From assembly GCA_036397035.1 (NCBI GenBank), contig DASWJS010000010.1, forward strand, positions 1 through 64,000: a stretch of 64,000 nt of DNA, read 5' to 3'. Source of the DNA: DASWJS01 sp036397035. Lineage in GTDB: Bacteria; Actinomycetota; AC-67. The position numbers and the translations under genes are program-made. Below are positions 7,829 to 16,463 of this stretch, one piece after another. The notes under the pieces are model-generated. The model was not told the DNA's origin, did not search any database, and saw nothing but the letters and a program-made list of their open reading frames with translations. Position 1 is the first letter of the stretch. Each line of letters begins with the position of its first letter.

Positions 7829-9616
7829 ATGAAGGGTGCAACGCTCGACACGCGGGCCCGTGCGCTGCTGACGGGTGTCGCGGTCGCAGTTGCCGCGCTG
7901 CTCATGCCGGGCATTGCCGAGGCCGCGCCGACCGCGCCGATCGACGTCGTGGTCGTCGACGGCGGCGACGGCTACATCAACGCCGCCGAGGCCGCAGGGC
8001 TGACGGTGACGGGCACGGCCACCTCGCCCGACGCGGTGGAAGCAGTCGCGCGGCTCGTCAACAGCCCGACGTGCGACTTCGCCGCGACCGAGATCGCGCC
8101 GCTCGTGGAAGACATCCCGGTCGCCGGCGACGGCACGTTCTCGATCACGGGCTTCACCCTCAGCGCACCGCAGGGTGCGACGATCTGCGCCCGTGCGGCC
8201 CTGCGCGACGCGAGCGCCATGCAAGGCCCGACGACGACCTCCAGCAACGCGCCGATCCTGGACACGATCGCGCCGAGCATCGACACCCTGACGATCAACG
8301 ACGGCGGCGACGGGATCGCGAGCGACGCGGCGGACAACAACAACGGTCCGTCCGTCACCTGGGCCATCTCCGGCACCGACGGCAACCCAGTCGCATTCAC
8401 GGCGAACAACACCGGCGAGCCGGTCCCCGCCGACTGCGCGTTCAACCGAGTGTCGTCGAACACCGGGCGGGCGGGCGCGACCTGCGCCGCGGGCCTGCTC
8501 GACGGCGAGGTCACGTACACGTTCACCGCGGTGGACGTGGCCGGCAACACGACCACCGGCAGCGACACCACGATCCTCGACAGCGGAATCTCCGCGACGC
8601 TCGACATCCCACTGATCGGGAGCGGAAACCAGGGCAGCGTCGCGATCGCGATCGACACCCCCGACCAGCTCGACGTGTCGGGCACGGTCACCCTGTCCGA
8701 CGGCACGACCAGCGTCAGCGGCCCGGTGTCCTCGACGAGCCCGACCGCCATCGACGCGACGAGCCTCGCCGCCGGTCCCATCACGGTCACCACGGCTCTG
8801 AGCGACCTCGCGGGCAACGCGGCCAGCCCCTCCGGCTCGACCGTGAAGGATCTGACGTCGTCGCTTGAGATCACCTCGCACGAGGACGGCGACTTCGTCA
8901 AGACCGACTTCACGCTCCGGGGGACCGCGGAGGCCGGCTCGGCCATCGTGGTCACGCGCGGCGCGAGCGTCGTCGGCTCCGACACCGCGGACGCCGACGG
9001 CACGTGGACCGCCCTGGTCTCGGGCCAGCCGACCGGCATCTTCGCCTACACCGTGACTGCGACCGACCCGGCGAGCAACGTCGCCGCCGCAGTCATATCG
9101 CTTCACGTGGACGGCGTTCACCCGGCCGCGCCGCAGGTCGACTACCCGGAAAACTTCCGGGTGCTCAGCCCCGACGACGACAAGACGATCGAGGGCATCG
9201 CGCACGACATCAACCGGCACGCGTGGGCCGGGGTCCTCGCCCTCAAGATCGAGGCCTACAAGCACACGTCGGTGAACTGGATCGACGAGCTAGCCGCCGG
9301 CCAGTTCCCGAGCGGCCCGGCCCCGCAGCTCTCCGCCTACAGCGGCCAGATCAGCGCCTGGGCGTCCTGCACCGAGAGCTGCTCGGACACGCCGCCGTCG
9401 CCGCCGGCCGGTTCCGTGCCGGTCGTCGGCCGGGTGGTGCTGGAGCGCAACGCGCAGTGCCCGCTCTGCGACACCGACGCCGGCGACGCCGACGTGGACT
9501 GGTCCTGGGACGCCTCAGTGCTCGGGCCGGGCACGTACACGCTGATCATCACGACGCTCGACCGCGCCGGGAACACCTCGAAAGAGGCGGGCACGGTCAC
9601 CCTGACGATCCTGTAA
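7829..9616 (+). CDS. Secreted Ig-like surface protein with cysteine-containing C-terminal module
   Basis: 595 residues, starting at an ATG 9 bases after a GAGGGAGAGAAG ribosome site. A signal peptide (hydrophobic VAVAVAALLMPG, cleavage near AEAAP) leads into several degenerate Ig-like domains; one (about residues 350-430) has the GTAEAGS / ADGTW / YTVTATDPASN pattern of the repeats in the preceding protein. The C-terminal 120 residues contain paired cysteines (CTESC, CPLC) and WSWDASVLGPGTYTL, the shared terminal motif of this cluster. A perfect 15-bp terminator follows. The 255-bp gap upstream (7574-7828) suggests its own promoter. Extracellular, function unknown. Confidence 0.8.
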   Translation: MKGATLDTRARALLTGVAVAVAALLMPGIAEAAPTAPIDVVVVDGGDGYINAAEAAGLTVTGTATSPDAVEAVARLVNSPTCDFAATEIAPLVEDIPVAGDGTFSITGFTLSAPQGATICARAALRDASAMQGPTTTSSNAPILDTIAPSIDTLTINDGGDGIASDAADNNNGPSVTWAISGTDGNPVAFTANNTGEPVPADCAFNRVSSNTGRAGATCAAGLLDGEVTYTFTAVDVAGNTTTGSDTTILDSGISATLDIPLIGSGNQGSVAIAIDTPDQLDVSGTVTLSDGTTSVSGPVSSTSPTAIDATSLAAGPITVTTALSDLAGNAASPSGSTVKDLTSSLEITSHEDGDFVKTDFTLRGTAEAGSAIVVTRGASVVGSDTADADGTWTALVSGQPTGIFAYTVTATDPASNVAAAVISLHVDGVHPAAPQVDYPENFRVLSPDDDKTIEGIAHDINRHAWAGVLALKIEAYKHTSVNWIDELAAGQFPSGPAPQLSAYSGQISAWASCTESCSDTPPSPPAGSVPVVGRVVLERNAQCPLCDTDAGDADVDWSWDASVLGPGTYTLIITTLDRAGNTSKEAGTVTLTIL

Positions 9617-9624
9617 GACGATAG

Positions 9625-9660
9625 AGAAGCGAGGGGGTCGCGGCGGACCCCCTCGCTTCT
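9625..9660 (+). terminator. Rho-independent-type terminator
   Basis: Perfect 15-bp stem (AGAAGCGAGGGGGTC / GACCCCCTCGCTTCT) with a 6-nt loop, followed by GCTTT. It begins 9 bases after the stop of the Ig-like gene and ends before the lipoprotein gene. Confidence 0.88.
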
Positions 9661-9689
9661 GCTTTCCCGGCCCGGTAGCCTCCCGGCGG

Positions 9690-10427
9690 ATGCCGAGGGC
9701 GCTTGCGATCGCGATTCTGCTGGCCGCGGGGTGCACCGGCCCGCAGCCCACGCAGGCGACGACGCTCGTCGGCGAGAACCTCGTCCTGGCTCCCGGCCCG
9801 GCCGGCGCCGTTCGCATCGGGCTGGACGCCGCGAACGGCTCCGCGGAGGTTCGAATCGAAGCAGGGACCGGTGCGCTCATCACGGTCTGCCCGCTGACGT
9901 CGATCGACGAGCCGCTTGCGGGGCTCGACGCCTGCCGGAGCGTCGCGAGCGGCGTGCGCGAAGGCGTCGGCCGGAGCGGCATGACCGCGATCGCGTTCTA
10001 CGTGAGTGAGCGGGAAGCGACGGTCTCGCTCCGGGTCGAGTACGCGGAGGGGAGCGGCGCGATCGAGGCGCACATCCCGCAGATCGGCCCGCCCGCGGGG
10101 ACCGGCGCGTGCGACGACAACGCGTGCAACCCCTTCTTCGAGCTGACGCCGACGCCCGCCGGCGACCTCGGGGTCGCGGCCGAGTGGACCGGCGGCGAGG
10201 CGACGGCGGTCGTGCTTCAGGGCAGCGTCCTGGCGCGATCGCTGACGGCGACCGGCGTGCCGTACCGCGAAGCCGGACGCGCCGACGGCTCCTCGCCCCT
10301 GTCGGTCTCGGCGAGCCTGACCGAAGGCGCCGAGTACGCGGTTGCGTTCCGGCATCGCCACGCGCTACCCAGTAGCGGCGCGCTGCGCGACGTGGTCCTG
10401 ACGATGCGCTGGCCTACGTCGTCTTGA
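9690..10427 (+). CDS. Predicted lipoprotein of unknown function
   Basis: 245 residues. The N-terminus MPRALAIAILLAAGC is a textbook lipoprotein signal with lipobox LAAGC, so the mature protein should be lipid-anchored at Cys15 on the outer face of the membrane. The rest is beta-rich, with a short Cys pair (CDDNAC) near residue 145 and no recognisable enzyme motif. It follows a strong terminator, so it is a separate transcript. Its last 14 bases overlap the convergent universal stress protein gene. I do not recognise the family. Confidence 0.72.
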   Translation: MPRALAIAILLAAGCTGPQPTQATTLVGENLVLAPGPAGAVRIGLDAANGSAEVRIEAGTGALITVCPLTSIDEPLAGLDACRSVASGVREGVGRSGMTAIAFYVSEREATVSLRVEYAEGSGAIEAHIPQIGPPAGTGACDDNACNPFFELTPTPAGDLGVAAEWTGGEATAVVLQGSVLARSLTATGVPYREAGRADGSSPLSVSASLTEGAEYAVAFRHRHALPSSGALRDVVLTMRWPTSS

Positions 10428-10776
10428 CGATCAAGACGTTGCACGGCGCGTTGTGCGAGACCTGGTTCGGCACGCTGCCCAGCAGGAAGCGGCGCGCGCC
10501 GCTCATTCCCTTGTTGCCGACGACGATCAAGTCGGCGCCTTCGGCCTCGGCGATCTCCAGGATCTTGTCGGCCGCATGGCCGGCGACGGCCTTGGTCTCC
10601 GCGTCGATGCCGAGCGCCTCCCGGGTCTCGCGCAGCACGCGCTCGCCCTCGGCGACGTCCCCGACGTAGAGCAGCAGCGCCCGCGCGCCGACCGCCGAGG
10701 CCAGGTCCGCGCCGACGCGGGACGCCGCCGAGGCGGTCGCCGATCCGTCGGTCGCGATGAGCACTTTCGAGTACAC
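10414..10776 (-). CDS. Universal stress protein (UspA family), copy 1
   Basis: 120 residues from GTG 10776, chosen because a GAGGGG ribosome site is 8 nt upstream; GTG 10785, which overlaps the upstream stop as GTGA, has no room for one. The fold begins KVLIATDGS and ends with GNKGMSGARRFLLGSVPNQVS, which matches the ATP-binding pattern G-x2-G-x9-G-S of nucleotide-binding USPs. It lies directly downstream of a second UspA-like gene and is probably cotranscribed. Cytoplasmic; likely stress or energy-state related. Confidence 0.88.
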   Translation of the reverse strand: MYSKVLIATDGSATASAASRVGADLASAVGARALLLYVGDVAEGERVLRETREALGIDAETKAVAGHAADKILEIAEAEGADLIVVGNKGMSGARRFLLGSVPNQVSHNAPCNVLIVKTT

Positions 10777-10781
10777 GGCGC

Positions 10782-11210
10782 TCACCCCTCGTCGGTCGTG
10801 TGGACGATCAACACGTCGCACGGCGCGTGGTGCGAGACCGTGTTGGGAACGCTGCCGATCACGTAGCGCTTCGCTCCCTGCATTCCCCGGTTGCCGACGA
10901 CGATCACGCCGGCGCCCTGCTCCTCCGCGACCTCGATCAGCGCGTCGGACGGCGCGGCTTCCCGCGCGACCGTCGTGAGCTTGACCCGGCTCGCGTAGCG
11001 CCGGTCGACGTCGTCGAGGACGCCGACGGCGACGTCGATCCCCGACGGGGCGTCTGCCGGCGCCAGCGCCGAGGGCGTCTCCTTCGGAGTCGCGTACGCG
11101 CTGACCACGATCAACTCGGCGCCGGCCGCTTCGGCCAGCGCGGCAGCGTGCGCGACGGCGCTCGCGGCCGTGCCGGAACCATCCGTGCCCACAAGGATCT
11201 TCTTGTACAT
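10782..11210 (-). CDS. Universal stress protein (UspA family), copy 2
   Basis: 142 residues. The ATG at 11210 has GGAGGAACC before it. The N-terminus KKILVGTDGS and the C-terminal GNRGMQGAKRYVIGSVPNTVS again fit the ATP-binding USP pattern. Sequence similarity to the next gene, especially the shared HAPC-VLIV ending, indicates an old tandem duplication. The pair is 47 bases beyond the stop of the large cyclase-ATPase regulator and may be read from that transcript. Confidence 0.88.
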   Translation of the reverse strand: MYKKILVGTDGSGTAASAVAHAAALAEAAGAELIVVSAYATPKETPSALAPADAPSGIDVAVGVLDDVDRRYASRVKLTTVAREAAPSDALIEVAEEQGAGVIVVGNRGMQGAKRYVIGSVPNTVSHHAPCDVLIVHTTDEG

Positions 11211-11257
11211 GGTTCCTCCCGCCCGAACGATAGCCGCAGGGCGTACGACGGAGCGAA

Positions 11258-14200
11258 CTACCAGGCGGGCCGCAGCAGCGAGGCCGGCTCGCGCGCAAGG
11301 TCCTCGACGTCCAGGCGGACGTCCGGCGGCAGGGAGGCGGCGAGCGCGCGGGCGTGATCCAGCGCCTCGCCCGACTCGTCCACCCGGCGCTGCGCGTCCA
11401 GCACGTGCGACAGCAGCAGCAGGGCGCGGACCTCGGCGACGGTCCAGTTCAGCGGAGCGAGCAGGTCCAGGCACGCGCGCGCCGTGCGCTCGGCCTCCTC
11501 GGCGCGATCGGCCGCGAGGGCGGCTCGGGCCAGGATCAGCATCGCCTCGACCCGTCCGAGCACCTCCTCGCCCGAGCCGTCGATCGCCTCCGTCGCGCAC
11601 GCGACGGCGCCTTCGGCGTCCCCTGCCTCCAGCGCCAGCTCCGCCAGCAAGGCCTTCGATCGCGCGGGCGAGATCATCTCGATGGAGTTTCGCCCGAGGT
11701 CCTGCTCCAGCATCGCGCGCGCTGCGGACGCATCCCCGCGCGCCCACAAGATCCGCGCGTGCAGCCAGCGGATCGACGAGCGCGTCCGTCGGATGCCGCC
11801 CTCCTCGCTCTCCCCCGAAGCCTCGTCCAGGATCGCCGCGGCTTCTTCGGCCGAGCCGCGCTCGAACGCGAGCCACGCGCGGGCGAAGTCGAACAGCCCG
11901 ATGTAGAGCGGGTCGCCGAGCGAGCCCGAACCGGCCGCTCCCTGCTCCAGCGCGCGCTCGGCGGCCTCGTAGCGCCGCTCGAGCATCGCCACCGCGAAGA
12001 TCGGGTACTGCGCGAGCGACTGCACCCACGGCGCCGCGCCCCAGTCCCCGGTCGCCAGCGCTTCCTCGGCGACGACGCGCGCGGCGGCCAGCCGCCCGGT
12101 CGCGACGTCGACGTAGGCGCGCAGCAGCCGTTGCAGCTCCAGCGCGAACACCGCGCCGGTCAGGTACTCGGGGTGCTCGAAGCGCAAGTGGTGCTCCAGC
12201 TCGGCGGCGATCCGCCCCGCCTCCATCACCTCGCCGCGCAGCAGCAGGACCCAGGCGCGCAGCCCCGTGCACCACCCCGCTCCTTCCACGTCGTCGATCG
12301 CGGTAAAGACCTTCTCGCCGTCGGCGAGGTAGCCGAGCGCGTCGTCGTGCCGGCCCATCAGCATCGACGCCCACCCGAGGTTCATCAGCGACCAGCCTTC
12401 GCCCTGCTGGTCTCCGAGCGCGCCGTAGCGGGCGAGCGCCTGCCGGAACCACAGCACCGCCGAGGACCATTGACCGCGGAACAGGTCGAGCTGACCGCGC
12501 GCGCGCAAGCCGGCCGCCTCCTCACGTTCGTCGCCGGCTTCCCGTGCGATGCGAAGCGCCTCGTCGAGCGGCGCTTCCGCCCCGGCGGCGTCGCCGGTCA
12601 TACGGCGCATGTCCCCGGTCAGCCGCAGGATCCTGCCCTCCAGGGTCCGCTCGCCGAGCCGGCGCGCGTCGGCGAGCGCTCGCTCGAGCTGCCCGGTCGC
12701 CTCCGGGTGCCGGTAGACGCCCACGAGCGCCTCGCCCAGGCGCGTCCGCAAGGCAAGCTCGTCGCGCTCGTCCACGGCGAACGGCAGCGCCGCTTCGAAC
12801 GAGCGGACGGCCGCGAGCGCCGCGTCCATCCGAAGCGCCCGGTCGCCCGCCTCGATCAGGTGCACGCGGGCTTTCTCGTCGGCTTCGGCCGACGGGGTCC
12901 CGACCTCGCGCGCGAGCGTCGCCGCGCGCAGGTAGTGGTGCGCGAGCAAGTCCCGCCGCTCGCGATCGTGCCCGGGCGCCGCGTCCACGCGCGCCAGCCA
13001 GTCCCCGACGGCCGCGTGATGGCGCGCGCGCACCTGCTTGGGAACCGAGCCGTAGGCGACCTCGTGCATGAGCGGCTGCGAGAATCGATACCCCGCCTCG
13101 CCCGCGACGACCGGCGCGGGAACGAGGTCGAGCAGCTCGACCACCTCCGGCGTTCCCAGCACGTCATCCACGCCGTCAAGCCCCAGCGCGCGCAACGCCC
13201 CCGGCCAGAATTCCTCGCCGACGACCGCCGCGTCCTGCAGCACGACCTTCGCGCGACCGGGGAGCGCGTCCAGCCGCGCCGCGATCACGGCCTGCACCGT
13301 CTGCGGGATGGCGATTTCGCCCGCGTCGCGCGCGGGCTGGTCGAGCAGCAGGCGCGCCAGCTCCTGCACGTACATCGGGTTCCCCGCGGCCTTGTCCAGC
13401 ACGCCCTCGCGAACCGGAAGCGGCACGGCGGGGGCCAGCAGGTCGAGCATCTCGCCGGCTCGCGTTCGCGACAGCGGCTCGATCGGAAGCAGCAACGAGC
13501 CGACGGCCGCGCCCCATTCCGGACGCCGCTCGATCAGCTCTTCACGCGCAAGCGCCAGGACGAGGATCGGCGCGCGCATCCGCGTGCCAATCTGGTGCAC
13601 GAAGTCGAGCAGCGCGTCGTCGGCCCAGTGCAGGTCGTGGAACGCCAGCACCAGCCCGCCTTCCGCGCCGGCGATTCGCTCGATGGCCCCGGCCGCCGCC
13701 TCCAGCGCGGGTCCCGCCTCGTCGAGCAGCGCGCTCGAATCCTCCTCGCCCTGCGACCCGAACGCCGCGCGCAGGATCTCTTGAAGGGTGAAGGCGGGCG
13801 TCGTAGTGCCGTACGCGAGCGCGCGGCCGTGCAGCGACCGCACGCCGGCGCGCCGGGCGCGGACCGCGAACTCGGTGGCCAGCCTGCTCTTGCCGAGCCC
13901 CGCGGCGCCCACCAGCGTGACCAGCGTCGCCCGCCCGTCGCGGCGCGCGAGCGCGAGCGCCGCGTCCAGGATCGCCAGCTCCTCGTCGCGGCCGATCAAG
14001 GGCGCCTCGCGCCGGCCTCGCTCGCCGGGCAGGCCGCGCACCGCCTTGGCTTCCCAGACGCGCACCGGCGTCCGCTTGCCCTTCGCGTTGAGCGAGCCGA
14101 GTGAGCGGTAGACGATCGACTCGCGCGTCGCTTCGTACGTCGCCTCGCCGACGAGCACCTGTCCCGGCGCGGCCGCGTCCTCGATGCGGCGCGCGGTGTT

Positions 14201-14695
14201 CACCGCGTCGCCCAGGACCGTGTAGGAGGAGCTGCCGCCGACCGTCCCGGCGACGACCTCCCCGGTGTTGACGCCGACGTGCAGGCCGATCCCGATCCCG
14301 CGCTCGCGCTCCAGCTCCTCGGAGTACGTGCCCAGGATGCGCTGGATCTCCAGGGCCGCGCGCACCGCGCGCTCGGCATCGTCCTCGTGCGCTTGCGGGG
14401 CGCCGAAGACGGCCATGATCTCGTCGCCGATCACCTTGTCGATGGTGCCGCCGTGGCGCTCGATCACCTCGGCCGTGTCGGCAAAGGCGCGGTCGACGAT
14501 CGTCTTGACCTCCTCGGTGTCGCGCGCTTCGGACAGCTCGGTGTACCCGCTGAGGTCCCCGAACAGCACGGTGACGACGCGGCGCTCCTCGCGAGGCGCC
14601 TCGGCGAGCGGCGCGCCGCAACTCGCGCAGAAGCGAGCGTCGCCGGACGCAGGCGTCCCGCATCGCGCGCACCGCTCGGCTATCGCGCTCGCCAT
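11258..14695 (-). CDS. Zinc-ribbon, class III adenylate/guanylate cyclase, AAA ATPase and TPR regulator
   Basis: A 1145-residue multidomain protein. Residues 9-26 form a CxxC...CxxC zinc ribbon. Residues 40-220 are a class III nucleotide cyclase domain: metal-binding aspartates are in FGDLSGYT (Asp47) and GDEIMAVFG (Asp91), with Lys87 before the second and LGDAVNTARR at 161-170. An AAA_16-like ATPase follows, with Walker A GAAGLGKS at 263-270. The C-terminal half is helical and alanine-rich, consistent with TPR repeats. No C-terminal LuxR-type HTH is seen. Such proteins are common in actinobacteria and are presumed cAMP-producing sensors, but the input signal is unknown. The start (ribosome site GGGAAGG) lies inside the 3' end of the MBL gene, a 16-bp overlap. 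Confidence 0.88.
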   Translation of the reverse strand: MASAIAERCARCGTPASGDARFCASCGAPLAEAPREERRVVTVLFGDLSGYTELSEARDTEEVKTIVDRAFADTAEVIERHGGTIDKVIGDEIMAVFGAPQAHEDDAERAVRAALEIQRILGTYSEELERERGIGIGLHVGVNTGEVVAGTVGGSSSYTVLGDAVNTARRIEDAAAPGQVLVGEATYEATRESIVYRSLGSLNAKGKRTPVRVWEAKAVRGLPGERGRREAPLIGRDEELAILDAALALARRDGRATLVTLVGAAGLGKSRLATEFAVRARRAGVRSLHGRALAYGTTTPAFTLQEILRAAFGSQGEEDSSALLDEAGPALEAAAGAIERIAGAEGGLVLAFHDLHWADDALLDFVHQIGTRMRAPILVLALAREELIERRPEWGAAVGSLLLPIEPLSRTRAGEMLDLLAPAVPLPVREGVLDKAAGNPMYVQELARLLLDQPARDAGEIAIPQTVQAVIAARLDALPGRAKVVLQDAAVVGEEFWPGALRALGLDGVDDVLGTPEVVELLDLVPAPVVAGEAGYRFSQPLMHEVAYGSVPKQVRARHHAAVGDWLARVDAAPGHDRERRDLLAHHYLRAATLAREVGTPSAEADEKARVHLIEAGDRALRMDAALAAVRSFEAALPFAVDERDELALRTRLGEALVGVYRHPEATGQLERALADARRLGERTLEGRILRLTGDMRRMTGDAAGAEAPLDEALRIAREAGDEREEAAGLRARGQLDLFRGQWSSAVLWFRQALARYGALGDQQGEGWSLMNLGWASMLMGRHDDALGYLADGEKVFTAIDDVEGAGWCTGLRAWVLLLRGEVMEAGRIAAELEHHLRFEHPEYLTGAVFALELQRLLRAYVDVATGRLAAARVVAEEALATGDWGAAPWVQSLAQYPIFAVAMLERRYEAAERALEQGAAGSGSLGDPLYIGLFDFARAWLAFERGSAEEAAAILDEASGESEEGGIRRTRSSIRWLHARILWARGDASAARAMLEQDLGRNSIEMISPARSKALLAELALEAGDAEGAVACATEAIDGSGEEVLGRVEAMLILARAALAADRAEEAERTARACLDLLAPLNWTVAEVRALLLLSHVLDAQRRVDESGEALDHARALAASLPPDVRLDVEDLAREPASLLRPAW

Positions 14696-15477
14696 CGATC
14701 GCCTTCCCGCACGACCGCTCCTTCCGCGGCGAGCTTGTCCAGGTGCGCGGCGACGCTCAGCGCGGCCGCCGGCCAAACCGCCCGGTCGAAGTCCGCGTAG
14801 ATGCGCTCGACCATCGCGCCGATCGTGCCGAGCCCCTCCGCCACCGTCGCGAGCACCTGCTGCTCGCGCTCGATGCGGTGCGAGACGTAGTAGTCGAGCA
14901 CGGGACCCGGCGCCTCGATCACCGGACCGTGCCCGGGATAGATGCGCGCGGGCGCCGCGGCGCGGGCGCGTTCGAGCGAGGCGAGGTAGTCCGCCATGTT
15001 CCCGTCCGGGTGCGCGACGACCGTCGTCCCGCGGCCCAGCACGTGGTCGCCGGTGAACAGCGCGCGCTCCTCCTCCAGCACGTACGAGAGATGATCGCCC
15101 GCGTGCCCGGGCGTGAACAGCGCGCGCAGCGTGACGCCGTCGCCGGTCATGCGCTGTCCGTCCGCGATCGCGGTCGCGTCGCCGCAGATGCTCGCGGCGC
15201 CGGCGACCGGGTACGCCGCGAGCGGCGCGCGCGCCATCCCGGCGAAGCGCTCGGCGCCTTCCGCGTGGTCGTAATGGCGGTGCGTGAGCACGACCGCGCG
15301 CACCTCGCCCGCCTCGTCGAGCACGCGCCCGAGGTGCGCCTCGTCGTTCGGCCCGGGATCGATCACGATCGGGCTGCGCTCGCCGACCAGGTACGTGTTG
15401 GTTCCCTCCAGCGTCAGGGGAGAAGGGTTCGGCGCGAGCACGACCCGAACGAGGTCGCTCAGCCGCGTCACGCTCAT
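14680..15477 (-). CDS. MBL-fold metallohydrolase (LACTB2-like)
   Basis: 265 residues. The metal-binding motif THRHYDHAEG (His66, His68, Asp70, His71) and the later TPGHAGDH, TGDHVLG and YPGHGP motifs mark a metallo-beta-lactamase fold hydrolase. The C-terminal helical part, VLATVAEG through VAAHLDKLAAEG, resembles the winged-helix tail of LACTB2-type proteins. Its ATG overlaps the Nudix stop by four bases (ATGA), so the two are coupled; Nudix-LACTB2 neighbours are common in actinobacteria. A nuclease or thioesterase activity is possible; substrate not determined. Confidence 0.88.
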   Translation of the reverse strand: MSVTRLSDLVRVVLAPNPSPLTLEGTNTYLVGERSPIVIDPGPNDEAHLGRVLDEAGEVRAVVLTHRHYDHAEGAERFAGMARAPLAAYPVAGAASICGDATAIADGQRMTGDGVTLRALFTPGHAGDHLSYVLEEERALFTGDHVLGRGTTVVAHPDGNMADYLASLERARAAAPARIYPGHGPVIEAPGPVLDYYVSHRIEREQQVLATVAEGLGTIGAMVERIYADFDRAVWPAAALSVAAHLDKLAAEGAVVREGDRWRAR

Positions 15478-16295
15478 GGCAGGTGCAGCGACCCGTCGGG
15501 CAGCCGGATCCGCACTTCTCCATCGGCCATGACCAGTTGCGGCGTGACCGGCTCGGCGCTGCGGCCGCGGGCCGACGCGAACAGCTCGCCGGTCGTCGCC
15601 GCCGACATCAGGGACTCGAGCGTCCAGCGCGTCGGGAAGATGATGGCGAACTCGCCCGCGCGAGCGCGCGCGACCGCCTCGGCGGGCCGCACCCACGCGC
15701 TCTCGGTCGTCTCCACCTCGTCGTGCAAGGGCGTCTGGCCCTCGGGCATCCGGGCGACGTAGAAGCGCGTGTCGAAGCGCTTCGGGGACTGCACGGGCGT
15801 GACCATGCGCGACCAGAACCGCACGAAGTCCGCGCCGAAGCGGATCCCGAAGCGGCGCGCGCCCGCCAGGGTCGACTCCTCGCCGGACTGGAGCGCGCGC
15901 CGGTACGCCAGCCAGCGCTCGGCGTCGTCCAGACGCACCGGCGTGCCGTCCGAGCCGCGCGCGAGCGAGATCCCCGCTTCTTCGAACGTCTCGCGGATGG
16001 CGCACAGCACGAGCGCGCGCGCCGTCGCCTCGTCGCCCCCTTCGGCGCGCGTCAGGTCCTCGTCCCAGCCGTCGATCAGCTCGGCGAGCGCGGGGTCCCG
16101 GTCGGCGTCGTCGAGCTTGCCGCCCGGGAAGACGTAGGCGCCGCCGACGAAGTCGCTGTTGAGGTGCCGGCGAAGCATGAACACCTCGACCCCGTCGGAG
16201 CCGTCGCGCGCGATCACCACGGTGGCCGAGTCTCGCGGGCGTGCCGGCTCCGCCGGCTCGTCCAGCGACGTGAAGCTGAGGGAAGGCTTGTTCAC
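15474..16295 (-). CDS. Nudix hydrolase (NUDT19-like)
   Basis: 273 residues. The Nudix box is split as in NUDT19-like acyl-CoA/CoA diphosphatases: GGAYVFPGGKLDD (about residues 51-63) and, after an insertion of about 35 residues, RETFEEAGI, which supplies the catalytic glutamates. Probable reaction is hydrolysis of a nucleoside diphosphate linked to another moiety such as CoA; the true substrate is not shown by sequence. It heads a coupled set with the MBL protein and the cyclase regulator. The divergent region 16296-16375 should hold its promoter. Confidence 0.85.
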   Translation of the reverse strand: MNKPSLSFTSLDEPAEPARPRDSATVVIARDGSDGVEVFMLRRHLNSDFVGGAYVFPGGKLDDADRDPALAELIDGWDEDLTRAEGGDEATARALVLCAIRETFEEAGISLARGSDGTPVRLDDAERWLAYRRALQSGEESTLAGARRFGIRFGADFVRFWSRMVTPVQSPKRFDTRFYVARMPEGQTPLHDEVETTESAWVRPAEAVARARAGEFAIIFPTRWTLESLMSAATTGELFASARGRSAEPVTPQLVMADGEVRIRLPDGSLHLP

Positions 16296-16375
16296 CCCCC
16301 GATGTTCGCACGTCCTGGGCCGCGAGCCGAATCAGCCGCTACCGTGCGTCCAGGCACGCTCACGAAGGAGGAACC

Positions 16376-16450
16376 ATGCGCAGGAACGCTCTGCAAGCGC
16401 GCGGACTGGCGCGCGGCGTCGAACCTGCTCTAGTGTCCGCTCGGTCCTAG
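16376..16450 (+). pseudogene. Decayed or leader-like copy of the MRR-x-x-LQA secreted-protein start
   Basis: After AAGGAGGAA, an ATG opens a 24-codon frame starting MRRNALQA. This is nearly identical in DNA to the starts of the two full genes downstream (MRRRILQA and MRRTVLQA), but it stops after 24 codons, 13 bases before the first full gene. It looks like the remains of a third tandem copy, or a short upstream frame that couples into the next gene. No hydrophobic signal core survives. Confidence 0.45.
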
Positions 16451-16463
16451 GAAAGGGGGAATC

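Noticed and set aside
5099..9265. A 1388-codon open frame on the minus strand opposite the Ig-like genes
   Set aside because: It is an antisense shadow of two repeat-rich secreted genes; composition is Arg/Asp/Val-rich without motifs, and it crosses gene boundaries. Similar long frames at 26312-29590, 17035-20256 and upstream of the acylase to 48941 were rejected for the same reason.
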